Assembly: GCA_945982465.1 (NCBI GenBank)
Contig: CAMFSB010000118.1
Span: forward strand, 1-5,837
DNA from: an uncultured Faecalibacterium sp.
GTDB taxonomy: Bacteria > Bacillota > Clostridia > Oscillospirales > Ruminococcaceae
Length of the DNA stretch: 5,837 nt
Direction of reading: 5' to 3'
This document shows, piece after piece, positions 1-5,545 of this stretch (the stretch's first letter is position 1; each line of letters opens with the position of its first letter). The translations under genes were made by a program, and so were the position numbers. Under the pieces are notes generated by a model. That model saw only the letters and a program-made list of their open reading frames with translations, did not search any database and was not told where the DNA came from.

Positions 1-951
1 GGGGTAGCCCGTGGCCTTGGACGCCAGCGCCGACGAACGGGACACACGGGGGTTGACCTCGATGACGGCGTAGTCGAAGCTGTCGGGCTTTAAGGCGAAC
101 TGGCAGTTGCAGCCGCCCTCGATGCCCAGCTCGGTGATGATATCCAGCGCGGCGGTGCGCAGCATCTGGTACTCGTAGTCGGTCAGGGTCTGGCTGGGGG
201 CCACCACCACCGAGTCGCCGGTGTGGATGCCCACGGGGTCCAGATTTTCCATGTTGCAGACGGTGATCACGTTGCCCTTGTGGTCGCGCATCACCTCGTA
301 TTCGATCTCTTTCCAGCCGGCGATGCACTTTTCCACCAGGATCTGATGGATAGGCGACAGGCGCAGGCCGTTGGTGCCGATCTCGATCAGCTTTTCCCGG
401 TCCTCGCAGATGCCGCCGCCGGTGCCGCCCATGGTAAAGGCCGGCCGCACGATCACCGGGTAGCCGATGCGGTCGGCGCAGGCCAGGGCGTCCTCCAGCG
501 TTTCCACCACCTCACTGGGGATGATGGGCTGGTGCAGCTTTTCCATCGTTTCCTTGAACAGCTCCCGGTCCTCGGCCCGGTCGATGGTCTCGGGTTTGCA
601 GGCCAAAAGGCGCACGCCGGCCTTTTCGAGAAAGCCGCTGCGGGCCAGCGCCATCGAAAGGTTCAAGCCCATCTGACCGCCCAGATTGGGCAGGATGGAG
701 TCCGGGCGCTCGCGCTCAATGATGCGCTGCACCACCTCGGGGGTCATGGGCTCGATGTACACATGGTCGGCCACGTCCGGGTCGGTCATGATGGTGGCGG
801 GGTTGGAGTTGAGCAGCACCGTTTCGATGCCCTCGGCCTTGAGCGCGCGGCAGGCCTGCGTGCCGGAATAGTCGAACTCGGCGGCCTGGCCGATGACGAT
901 GGGGCCGGAGCCGATGACCAGCACCTTTTTGATGCTTGGATCCTTGGGCAT
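1..951 (-). CDS. carB: Carbamoyl phosphate synthase large subunit, N-terminal part (runs off left edge)
   Basis: This is the ATP-using synthetase subunit. It joins bicarbonate, ammonia delivered from CarA and two ATP to make carbamoyl phosphate for pyrimidines and arginine. The 317 visible residues cover the pre-ATP-grasp region and nearly all of the first (carboxyphosphate) ATP-grasp domain of a protein usually about 1,070 residues long. The frame was read through to the edge without a stop. Landmarks are SGPIVIGQ near 15-22, EFDYSG near 25-30, [10 protein letters not shown] near 48-57, the glycine loop FTMGGTGGG at 172-180, GWKE at 212-215, GIHTGDS at 241-247, Q284, E298 and N300, ending in [15 protein letters not shown]129, R169, G175-G176, E215 and H243 fall at the Escherichia coli residue numbers. 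The ATG at 949-951 lies one base after the carA stop, with AAAGGAGG at 961-968 inside the end of carA, so the pair is probably translationally coupled. The second ATP-grasp half and the allosteric domain lie outside the window. Confidence 0.98.
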   Translation of the reverse strand, partial: MPKDPSIKKVLVIGSGPIVIGQAAEFDYSGTQACRALKAEGIETVLLNSNPATIMTDPDVADHVYIEPMTPEVVQRIIERERPDSILPNLGGQMGLNLSMALARSGFLEKAGVRLLACKPETIDRAEDRELFKETMEKLHQPIIPSEVVETLEDALACADRIGYPVIVRPAFTMGGTGGGICEDREKLIEIGTNGLRLSPIHQILVEKCIAGWKEIEYEVMRDHKGNVITVCNMENLDPVGIHTGDSVVVAPSQTLTDYEYQMLRTAALDIITELGIEGGCNCQFALKPDSFDYAVIEVNPRVSRSSALASKATGYP

Positions 952-952
952 G

Positions 953-2059
953 TCAGCGCGCCTCCTTTGCTGCGTTTACGTTGTGCAAAAAGCGGTCGAA
1001 CAAAAACTCGGTGTCCTTGGGGCCGCCGTTGGCTTCGGGGTGGAACTGAACAGTAAAACAGTTCCAGCAATGGTACTTCACGCCCTCGCAGGTGCCGTCG
1101 TTGGCGTTGACCTGCGCCACCGTGCCCACCTGGGCGGGCAGGCTGTCGCCCACCACCGCGTAGCCGTGGTTCTGGCTGGTGATAAAGGTGCGGCCGCTTT
1201 CAAAATCGGTGACGGGCTGGTTGGCGCCGCGGTGGCCGTACTTGAGCTTGGTGGTTTTGGCGCCGGCGGCCAGGGCCGAAAGCTGGTGCCCCAGGCAGAT
1301 GCCGAAGGTGGGGATGCCCAGCGCGAAAATCTCTTTGAGGTTCTGGATGCACTCCACGGCTTCGGCCGGGTCGCCGGGGCCGTTGGACAGCATGATGCCG
1401 TCCGGCGCCAGCGCCTGCACATCGGCGGCGGTGGCAAAGGCGGGCAGCACCGTCACCCTGCAGCCCCGCTTGACTAAGCACCGCACAATGTTGCGCTTGC
1501 AGCCGTAATCCATCAGAGCAATGTGGGGCGCACCGTCCGGGTTATGTACCTCGGGCGCGGCGCAGGTGACGCTTTTTACCGCGTCGGTGACGGCATAGGC
1601 ACGGATGCGCTCCAGCAGCGCGTCGGTCCGGGGCCGGTTGGCCGGGTCGGCGGGGTCGAAGCCGGTCAGGATCGCGCCGTTCATCACGCCGCTTTCGCGG
1701 ATGACACGGGTCAGGTGGCGGGTGTCCACCCCTTCGATGCCGATGATGTTGTTTTGCTTTAAAAAGGCGTCCAGCGTGGTCTCGCACCGCCAGTTGGACG
1801 GGGTGGTGCAGGCCTCGCGCACGATGTAGCCCCGCGCCCAGATGCGGTCGGATTCCATATCCTGCCGGTTCATGCCGTAGTTGCCGATCAGCGGATAGGT
1901 CTGGGTGATGATCTGGCCGTAGTAGCTGGGGTCGGTGAGCGTTTCCTGAAAGCCCACCATGCCGGTGGCGAACACCACCTCGCCCACGGTCACGCCCGCT
2001 GCGCCCACCGATTTGCCGGCGAACACCATGCCGTTTGCCAAAAGCAGATATGCGTTCAT
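953..2059 (-). CDS. carA: Carbamoyl phosphate synthase small (glutamine amidotransferase) subunit
   Basis: CarA hydrolyses glutamine and channels the ammonia to CarB for carbamoyl phosphate synthesis in the cytoplasm. The 368-residue protein has the usual two-part plan and family length. An N-terminal small-chain domain covers about 1-150, with [21 protein letters not shown] near 26-46 and [16 protein letters not shown] near 107-122. A class I glutamine amidotransferase domain covers about 178-360. The catalytic triad can be read directly: the nucleophile C255 in GICLGHQ, and H340 and E342 in VQFHPEA. SNGPGDP near 225-231 and SQNHGYAV near 295-302 are further amidotransferase signatures. The start codon at 2057-2059 opens with [13 protein letters not shown], typical of CarA. 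It is preceded by a rather weak ribosome binding site that is partly enclosed in a small inverted repeat, described separately. pyrE ends 43 bases upstream, and carB starts one base after the TGA stop. Confidence 0.98.
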   Translation of the reverse strand: MNAYLLLANGMVFAGKSVGAAGVTVGEVVFATGMVGFQETLTDPSYYGQIITQTYPLIGNYGMNRQDMESDRIWARGYIVREACTTPSNWRCETTLDAFLKQNNIIGIEGVDTRHLTRVIRESGVMNGAILTGFDPADPANRPRTDALLERIRAYAVTDAVKSVTCAAPEVHNPDGAPHIALMDYGCKRNIVRCLVKRGCRVTVLPAFATAADVQALAPDGIMLSNGPGDPAEAVECIQNLKEIFALGIPTFGICLGHQLSALAAGAKTTKLKYGHRGANQPVTDFESGRTFITSQNHGYAVVGDSLPAQVGTVAQVNANDGTCEGVKYHCWNCFTVQFHPEANGGPKDTEFLFDRFLHNVNAAKEAR

Positions 2060-2060
2060 G

Positions 2061-2073
2061 GAGAGTTCCTCTC
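2061..2073 (-). promoter_or_regulatory. carA ribosome binding site inside a small hairpin
   Basis: Read on the minus strand, the bases before the carA start are GAGAGGAACTCTCC followed by ATG. The GAGAGGA portion is the best match to a Shine-Dalgarno sequence, about eight bases from the start. It also forms the 5' arm and loop of a perfect five-base-pair stem (GAGAG / CTCTC) around a three-base GAA loop. Folding would partly hide the ribosome binding site. The other genes here have stronger, apparently unpaired sites, so carA initiation could be comparatively weak or regulated. The inverted repeat is plain in the sequence; an effect on translation is inference, and a five-pair stem is only marginally stable. 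Confidence 0.4.
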
Positions 2074-2102
2074 TTTCGTGTGGGATGAATGGGCGGCGCG
2101 GG

Positions 2103-2696
2103 TTACAGCGTCTGTTTGGCCGCCTGGTTCATCTTGCGGCTGCCCAGATGCACCAGCGGCAGCTTGCCTTCCTTGCACAGGGGGCACTCCTCCGGCAAAT
2201 AGTTGGGCAGGTCCAGCTTGGCCGCGCTGGCCAGGATGGGGATGGGGGACGGCGCTTCGGCCTTGGTGCGGTCTACCACGCACACGATGCCCAGGCACTG
2301 GCCGCCGTGCTCCTCAATAACGCGCTTGGTCTCCAGGCTGGAGATGCCGGTGGTCACCACATCCTCGGCGATAACGCACTTTTCGCCCGGCTGGATGGCA
2401 AACCGCTTGAGGGTCATCACATTGTCCACGCGCTCGGTGAAGATGGCGCGCTTGCCGGTCTGGCGGCCCAGCTCGTAGGCGTACACGATGCCGCCCATGG
2501 CCGGGCCCACGATCACATCCACATCCAGCGCGCGCAGCGTATCGGCCACCGGCTTCATGGCTTCGGCGCACTTGTCGGGGTACTGCTGCAGATAGGCCAT
2601 CTGGCAGTAGGCGCTGGAATGCCGCCCCGAGGACAGCAGGAAGTGGCCCTCCAAAAAGGCGTCGCAGCTTTTCAGAATATCCAGGATCTCGCTCAT
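2103..2696 (-). CDS. pyrE: Orotate phosphoribosyltransferase (Thermus/Clostridia-type)
   Basis: PyrE transfers the ribose phosphate of PRPP to orotate, giving orotidine 5'-monophosphate and pyrophosphate, the fifth step to UMP. The 197-residue protein has the type I phosphoribosyltransferase fold signatures: SSGRHSSAY near 22-30, IVGPAMGGI near 62-70, and the PRPP-binding motif CVIAEDVVTTGIS at 107-119 with its acidic pair E111-D112. In place of the lysine-rich loop of the enterobacterial enzyme it has FTERVDNVMTLKRF near 86-99. The C-terminal stretch CPLCKEGKLPLVHLGSRK at 171-188 is characteristic of the branch found in Thermus, Bacteroidetes and many Clostridia. The ATG at 2694-2696 is preceded by AAAGGAG at 2705-2711 with eight bases between. 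A nearby ATG at 2701-2703 is out of frame and too close to that site. pyrD ends 206 bases upstream and carA begins 43 bases downstream, so pyrE may head a pyrE-carA-carB unit. Confidence 0.96.
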   Translation of the reverse strand: MSEILDILKSCDAFLEGHFLLSSGRHSSAYCQMAYLQQYPDKCAEAMKPVADTLRALDVDVIVGPAMGGIVYAYELGRQTGKRAIFTERVDNVMTLKRFAIQPGEKCVIAEDVVTTGISSLETKRVIEEHGGQCLGIVCVVDRTKAEAPSPIPILASAAKLDLPNYLPEECPLCKEGKLPLVHLGSRKMNQAAKQTL

Positions 2697-2736
2697 GGTT
2701 CATTCTCCTTTTCGTTTCAGCAATCAGTATCCTTGT

Positions 2737-2765
2737 ATGGTAGCACGGCCGGGCCAAAAACGCAA
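2737..2765 (-). promoter_or_regulatory. Candidate promoter for pyrE-carA-carB
   Basis: On the minus strand a TTGCGT hexamer (2760-2765) is followed after exactly 17 bases by TACCAT (2737-2742). TACCAT matches the -10 consensus at four of six positions and carries an extended TG dinucleotide (TGC before TACCAT). The -35 match is weak, three of six. Transcription would begin near 2729-2731 and give a leader of roughly 33 bases before pyrE. It lies in the most AT-rich stretch of the longest non-coding gap in the cluster. A second A/T-rich -10-like element (TATAAA, about 2799-2804) lies further upstream without a credible -35 partner. This is a pattern match only; pyrE may simply be read through from pyrD. 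Confidence 0.33.
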
Positions 2766-2768
2766 ATT

Positions 2769-2789
2769 TATGCAGGATCGTTCTGCATA
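2769..2789. repeat. Short dyad symmetry between pyrD and pyrE (possible operator or hairpin)
   Basis: A perfect seven-base inverted repeat, TATGCAG and CTGCATA, flanks a seven-base centre. It lies just upstream of the candidate -35 hexamer for pyrE. Its 21-base span and 14-base half-site spacing would suit a dimeric helix-turn-helix repressor or activator. As RNA it would give a weak hairpin, followed after eight bases by five T residues on the minus strand, so a poor intrinsic terminator is an alternative reading. It is also flanked by two direct copies of CCCGGCCGT (minus strand, 2789-2797 and 2745-2753). The symmetry is certain; any function is inference. Confidence 0.4.
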
Positions 2790-2813
2790 CGGCCGGGTTT
2801 ATACATTATTTGA

Positions 2814-2884
2814 GGCGGCGTGCGGGGCCGGGCACAGCCTTGGGGAGACACGCCGCCGGGCGCGGGGGAACGGTTTGCCCGGCC
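2814..2884 (-). repeat. Competing GC-rich inverted repeats after pyrD
   Basis: Starting 19 bases after the pyrD stop, the minus strand holds four GC-rich segments that can pair in alternative ways. GCCGGGC (2877-2883) matches GCCCGGC (2855-2861) over seven pairs. GGCCGGGCA (2876-2884) matches TGCCCGGCC (2826-2834) over nine pairs. GGCGGCGTG (2849-2857) matches CACGCCGCC (2814-2822) over nine pairs. The first stem shares bases with each of the other two, so the structures are mutually exclusive or pseudoknotted. No T tract follows the last stem; the next bases are TCAAATAATG, so this is not a standard intrinsic terminator. It may stabilise the 3' end of the pyrF-K-D message or form a leader for pyrE. 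In GC-rich DNA some such pairing arises by chance. Confidence 0.4.
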
Positions 2885-2902
2885 TGCGCCGCTGTGCACC
2901 CG

Positions 2903-3823
2903 TCAGCCGCGGGCGCAGCCGCGGATCTCGTCCAGCGTGCGCACGCCGTGGGCGTCCATCCAGGCGGCCATTTCGTCGGCCACGGTCTGCATGGCGCGGG
3001 GGTTCGAAAAGCTGGCCGCGCCCACCTGCACGGCCTGCGCGCCGGCCATGATGAATTCCAGCGCGTCGCGGCCGGTGGCAATGCCGCCCAGCCCCACCAC
3101 GGGGATGCTCACCGCGCCCACGGCCTGCCACACCATGCGCAGCGCAATGGGGCGGATGGCCGGGCCGGACAAGCCCGCGAACACGTTGTTGAACACCGGG
3201 CGGCGCTTTTCCAGGTCGATGGCGCAGCTTTGGAAGGTGTTGGTCAGGCTGACGGCGTCCGCGCCGGCGGCTTCCACCGCTTTGCACATATCCGGGATGC
3301 TCTCGGCCTGGGGGCTGAGCTTGACCATCAGCGGCTTTTTGCACACGTCCCGCACCATGCGGGTGACCTGGCCGGCGGCCTCGGCCTTGACGCCGTAGGC
3401 CATGCCGCCCTGCTTGACGTTGGGGCAGCTGATGTTCAGCTCCACAATGTCCACATGGCTTTCACTGAGCAGGGCCGCGCCCTCCACGTATTCTTCCTCG
3501 CTGTGGCCGCCCAGGTTGGCGATGACCACCGTGCCGTATTTACGCTTGAGCGCCAGCATGGCGGGCAGCTCCACATCCATAAAGTGCTGCACGCCGGGGT
3601 TTTGCAGGCCGATGGAGTTGATCAGGCCGGAGGGTGTTTCCCACAGGCGTTCGCCCTCGTTGCCGTACTGGCCGTGCAGCGTAAGGCCCTTGCCCGAAAT
3701 GCCGCCCACGCGGGCCAGATCCACCAGGGTTTCGTATTCGACGCCGTAGCCGGCCGTGCCGGACGCGCCGATGACCGGGCTGTTCATCACAAAGCCCAGC
3801 AAATTGGTTTGCAGGTTCGCCAT
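2903..3823 (-). CDS. pyrD: Dihydroorotate dehydrogenase, class 1B catalytic subunit
   Basis: PyrD is the FMN-containing catalytic subunit that oxidises dihydroorotate to orotate in the cytoplasm. In class 1B it passes electrons to NAD+ through PyrK. From the chosen start the protein is 306 residues, normal for the class, and forms one TIM barrel. Visible signatures are SGKGLT with K45, NSIGLQNPG near 69-77, and the active-site loop NISCPNVKQGG at 130-140, where C133 is the class 1 catalytic cysteine. MVKLSP carries K168, and GLGGI at 244-248 with QVGAAS near 266-271 is the FMN phosphate-binding region. The frame stays open upstream as far as 4018, but that part is a shadow of pyrK. The ATG at 3821-3823 has GGAGGT (3830-3835) six bases upstream and gives the family's usual N-terminus MANLQTNLLGF. 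Its A is shared with the pyrK stop in a TGATG junction, which suggests translational coupling and matched amounts of the two subunits. Confidence 0.97.
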   Translation of the reverse strand: MANLQTNLLGFVMNSPVIGASGTAGYGVEYETLVDLARVGGISGKGLTLHGQYGNEGERLWETPSGLINSIGLQNPGVQHFMDVELPAMLALKRKYGTVVIANLGGHSEEEYVEGAALLSESHVDIVELNISCPNVKQGGMAYGVKAEAAGQVTRMVRDVCKKPLMVKLSPQAESIPDMCKAVEAAGADAVSLTNTFQSCAIDLEKRRPVFNNVFAGLSGPAIRPIALRMVWQAVGAVSIPVVGLGGIATGRDALEFIMAGAQAVQVGAASFSNPRAMQTVADEMAAWMDAHGVRTLDEIRGCARG

Positions 3824-4593
3824 CACAGCACCTCCGCCGCGTTGAAGACCGGGCCGTTCTTGCATACGCTTTTGCCCTCGCCGGAATGGGTCTTGCAGGT
3901 GCAGCCCAGGCACGCGCCGATGCCGCAGGCCATTTTGGCTTCCAGGCTGGCGTAGCAGGCCACGCCTTTTTCGGCGCAGGCCGCGGCCGCGTGCTTCATC
4001 ATGATCTGGGGGCCGCACAGCAGCACCACGTCGTAATCGGCCGGGTCGTACAGCTGGGTGACAAAGCCGTGGAAGCCGTATTTACCGGAATCGGTGGACA
4101 CCTTGACCACGCCCGCGATGCCCTTGTATTCCTCCATGCAGTAGGGCGTATCGGCAAAGCCGAAAAACACATCCGGCACGGCGCCGGCGGCAAACAGCTC
4201 GCGCACCAGCTGGTACAGCGGGGCGGTGCCGATGCCGCCGCCCACCACCGCGATGCGGGGCCAGCGGGCCGCCAGGGCCGCCGCGTCAAAGCCGTTGCCC
4301 ATGGGGCCGGTAAGCTGGAAGGTGCCGCCCACCGGCAGGGCGGCCAGCTTTTCGGTGCCCTGGCCGCGCACCTGATACAAAAACTCCAGCGTGCGGGTGT
4401 CGGCGTCCCACTTATGGACGCTGATGGGCCGGGACAAAAAGGGCGCTTCGTCCGCGCCCCAGGCCCGCAGCGTAAAGAACTGGCCGGCGTGGGGGGCGGG
4501 GGCGCTTTGGGGCCACACGGTGCGCAGCAGCCGCACGCCGGGGATGACCTCGGCATGGGCGGCCACCGGCACGTTACAGCAGACTGCACTCAT
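3823..4593 (-). CDS. pyrK: Dihydroorotate dehydrogenase electron-transfer subunit
   Basis: PyrK carries FAD and a [2Fe-2S] cluster and moves electrons from the FMN of PyrD to NAD+, forming the PyrD2-PyrK2 enzyme. At 256 residues it has the expected length. The order is a flavin-binding barrel (about 10-100) with RPIS at 55-58, an NAD-binding domain with GGGIGTAPL at 118-126 and LLCGPQIMMK at 191-200, and a C-terminal cluster domain. The four cluster cysteines are C223, C228, C231 and C244 (C-x4-C-x2-C-x12-C), within CGIGACLGCTC and the following GKSVCKNGPVF. The ATG at 4591-4593 has GAAGGAGG at 4603-4610 nine bases upstream. The gene starts 20 bases before pyrF ends and shares one base with the pyrD start, so the three are almost certainly cotranscribed. 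The adjacent class 1B pyrD confirms the assignment over other ferredoxin-reductase-like proteins. Confidence 0.97.
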   Translation of the reverse strand: MSAVCCNVPVAAHAEVIPGVRLLRTVWPQSAPAPHAGQFFTLRAWGADEAPFLSRPISVHKWDADTRTLEFLYQVRGQGTEKLAALPVGGTFQLTGPMGNGFDAAALAARWPRIAVVGGGIGTAPLYQLVRELFAAGAVPDVFFGFADTPYCMEEYKGIAGVVKVSTDSGKYGFHGFVTQLYDPADYDVVLLCGPQIMMKHAAAACAEKGVACYASLEAKMACGIGACLGCTCKTHSGEGKSVCKNGPVFNAAEVL

Positions 4594-5443
4594 GGGCGAT
4601 GGCCTCCTTCATTTTGACGCACTCGTTGTAGGCGGCCTCGTCGAAGCGGACGCCGGCCTGCTTTTTGTAGGCCAGCAGCACCGCCCGGCTGGAGTTGACC
4701 ACGCCGCCGTTGCCGTTGGTCAGGTACTGGGCAATGTCCTTGGCGGTGCCGCCCTGGGCGCCGTAGCCCGGGATGAGGAAAAAGCTGTCCTTATATTTGG
4801 CGCGGATCTCTTTCGCTTCCTCGATGTGGGTGCCGCCGATCACCAGGCCCACCGACGAATAGCCGCTTTCGCCCTTATAGCTGCGGCCCAGCTCGTTGAG
4901 CTTATCGCCCACCAGGTCGTACACATGGCGGCCGTCAGCCAGCATTTCGTATTCATAATCCTTTGCGCCGGGGTTGGAGGTGCGGCACAGAACGAACATG
5001 CCCTTGCCCGCTTTTTCGGCGTAGGGCAGGTAGGGGTGGATGGAATCCAGCCCCATGTAGGGGGCCAGCGTGACAAAATCGGCCTCGAAGTCGCCGGTAA
5101 AGTGGGCCTTGGCGTACATCTCGCCGGTTTTGGCGATGTCGCCGCGCTTCACATCGGCAATGACGGGCACGCCGGTCTCGCGCACGGCGGCCAGCGTGGC
5201 CGCGTAGGCGCGCAGGCCGTCCAGCCCCAGCGCTTCGTAGTAGGCGATCTGCACCTTGAAGCAGCCCGCCACGGCCTTGGTGGCCTCGATGACGGCACGG
5301 TTGAAGCGCACCACGTTTTCGCCGGCGGTCAGGGCCGGATCGGCAAAGCCCTCGGGCAGATAGGAAATGTCGGTGTCCAGCCCCACGCACACCGGGCCGC
5401 GGGCGGCCACGGCGTCAAAAAGCTTGTCCATATTGGTTTTCAT
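4574..5443 (-). CDS. pyrF: Orotidine 5'-phosphate decarboxylase (long type)
   Basis: PyrF removes CO2 from OMP to give UMP, the last step of the pathway, without a cofactor. The 289-residue protein belongs to the longer subfamily seen in mycobacteria, Myxococcus and many Clostridia, rather than the roughly 240-residue Bacillus type. The active-site charged network is complete: D97, K99 and D102 in DVKRGDI (97-103), with GLDTD at 21-25 at the end of the first barrel strand. The phosphate-gripping part is visible as IPGYGAQGG at 224-232 and VNSSRAVLLAY at 249-259, with R253 the likely phosphate ligand. The start at 5441-5443 has AGGAGGAA (5450-5457) six bases upstream, which favours it over the in-frame ATG four codons later. 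The 3' end overlaps the pyrK start by 20 bases. pyrC ends 102 bases upstream. Confidence 0.97.
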   Translation of the reverse strand: MKTNMDKLFDAVAARGPVCVGLDTDISYLPEGFADPALTAGENVVRFNRAVIEATKAVAGCFKVQIAYYEALGLDGLRAYAATLAAVRETGVPVIADVKRGDIAKTGEMYAKAHFTGDFEADFVTLAPYMGLDSIHPYLPYAEKAGKGMFVLCRTSNPGAKDYEYEMLADGRHVYDLVGDKLNELGRSYKGESGYSSVGLVIGGTHIEEAKEIRAKYKDSFFLIPGYGAQGGTAKDIAQYLTNGNGGVVNSSRAVLLAYKKQAGVRFDEAAYNECVKMKEAIAHECSLL

Positions 5444-5496
5444 GCTCGGTTCCTCCTGTTTGGTCGTTTGGCAGCGGTTCGGTTGTTGTTGCAGCA

Positions 5497-5512
5497 GCGT
5501 GCGGCTGCACGC
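5497..5512 (-). repeat. Small hairpin in the pyrC-pyrF spacer
   Basis: In the 102-base gap between pyrC and pyrF, the minus strand carries GCGTGC, a four-base AGCC loop and GCACGC, a perfect six-pair GC-rich stem. No T tract follows, so it is not a convincing intrinsic terminator. It could act as a processing or stability element or be chance. I see no clear promoter in the rest of this spacer; the pyrF ribosome binding site is at its downstream end. Confidence 0.3.
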
Positions 5513-5545
5513 AGAAGCGGTGACGGGCAGGCCGGCACCGCGCGT

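Noticed and set aside
223..1056. A 277-codon plus-strand open frame opposite carB and the end of carA
   Set aside because: It lies opposite a verified CarB reading frame, and its composition is a biased mirror of that gene.
2314..2757. An out-of-frame minus-strand open frame overlapping the pyrE start
   Set aside because: Its ATG at 2701-2703 is only about one base from the AAGGAG site, and the frame overlaps the well-supported pyrE.
1959..2813. A 284-codon plus-strand open frame spanning the start of carA, pyrE and the pyrD-pyrE spacer
   Set aside because: It crosses genes and a spacer with no domain signature and no good ribosome binding site; it is a composition artefact.
2814..2857. Intrinsic terminator after pyrD
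   Set aside because: The nine-pair stem is strong, but its loop is 26 bases and no T run follows; the next bases are TCAAATAATG. It was kept only as an inverted repeat.
2697..2902. PyrR-type antiterminator or other known riboswitch in the pyrD-pyrE spacer
   Set aside because: I could not find the conserved PyrR-binding loop sequence, and the spacer is too short for the large metabolite riboswitches I know.
2810..3955. A 381-codon plus-strand open frame opposite pyrD and the end of pyrK
   Set aside because: It is antisense to pyrD, which has complete class 1B signatures, and its product is low-complexity (rich in A, G, H and R) with no recognisable domain. Long antisense frames are expected opposite GC-rich genes.
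3824..4018. A longer pyrD start at 4018 that adds 65 residues
   Set aside because: The extra residues are arginine-rich frame-shadow of pyrK and unlike any PyrD N-terminus, whereas the ATG at 3821-3823 has a good GGAGGT site and the expected start.
3886..4617. A 243-codon plus-strand open frame opposite pyrK
   Set aside because: It is a shadow of pyrK, with an alanine/glycine/histidine-rich product and no motif.
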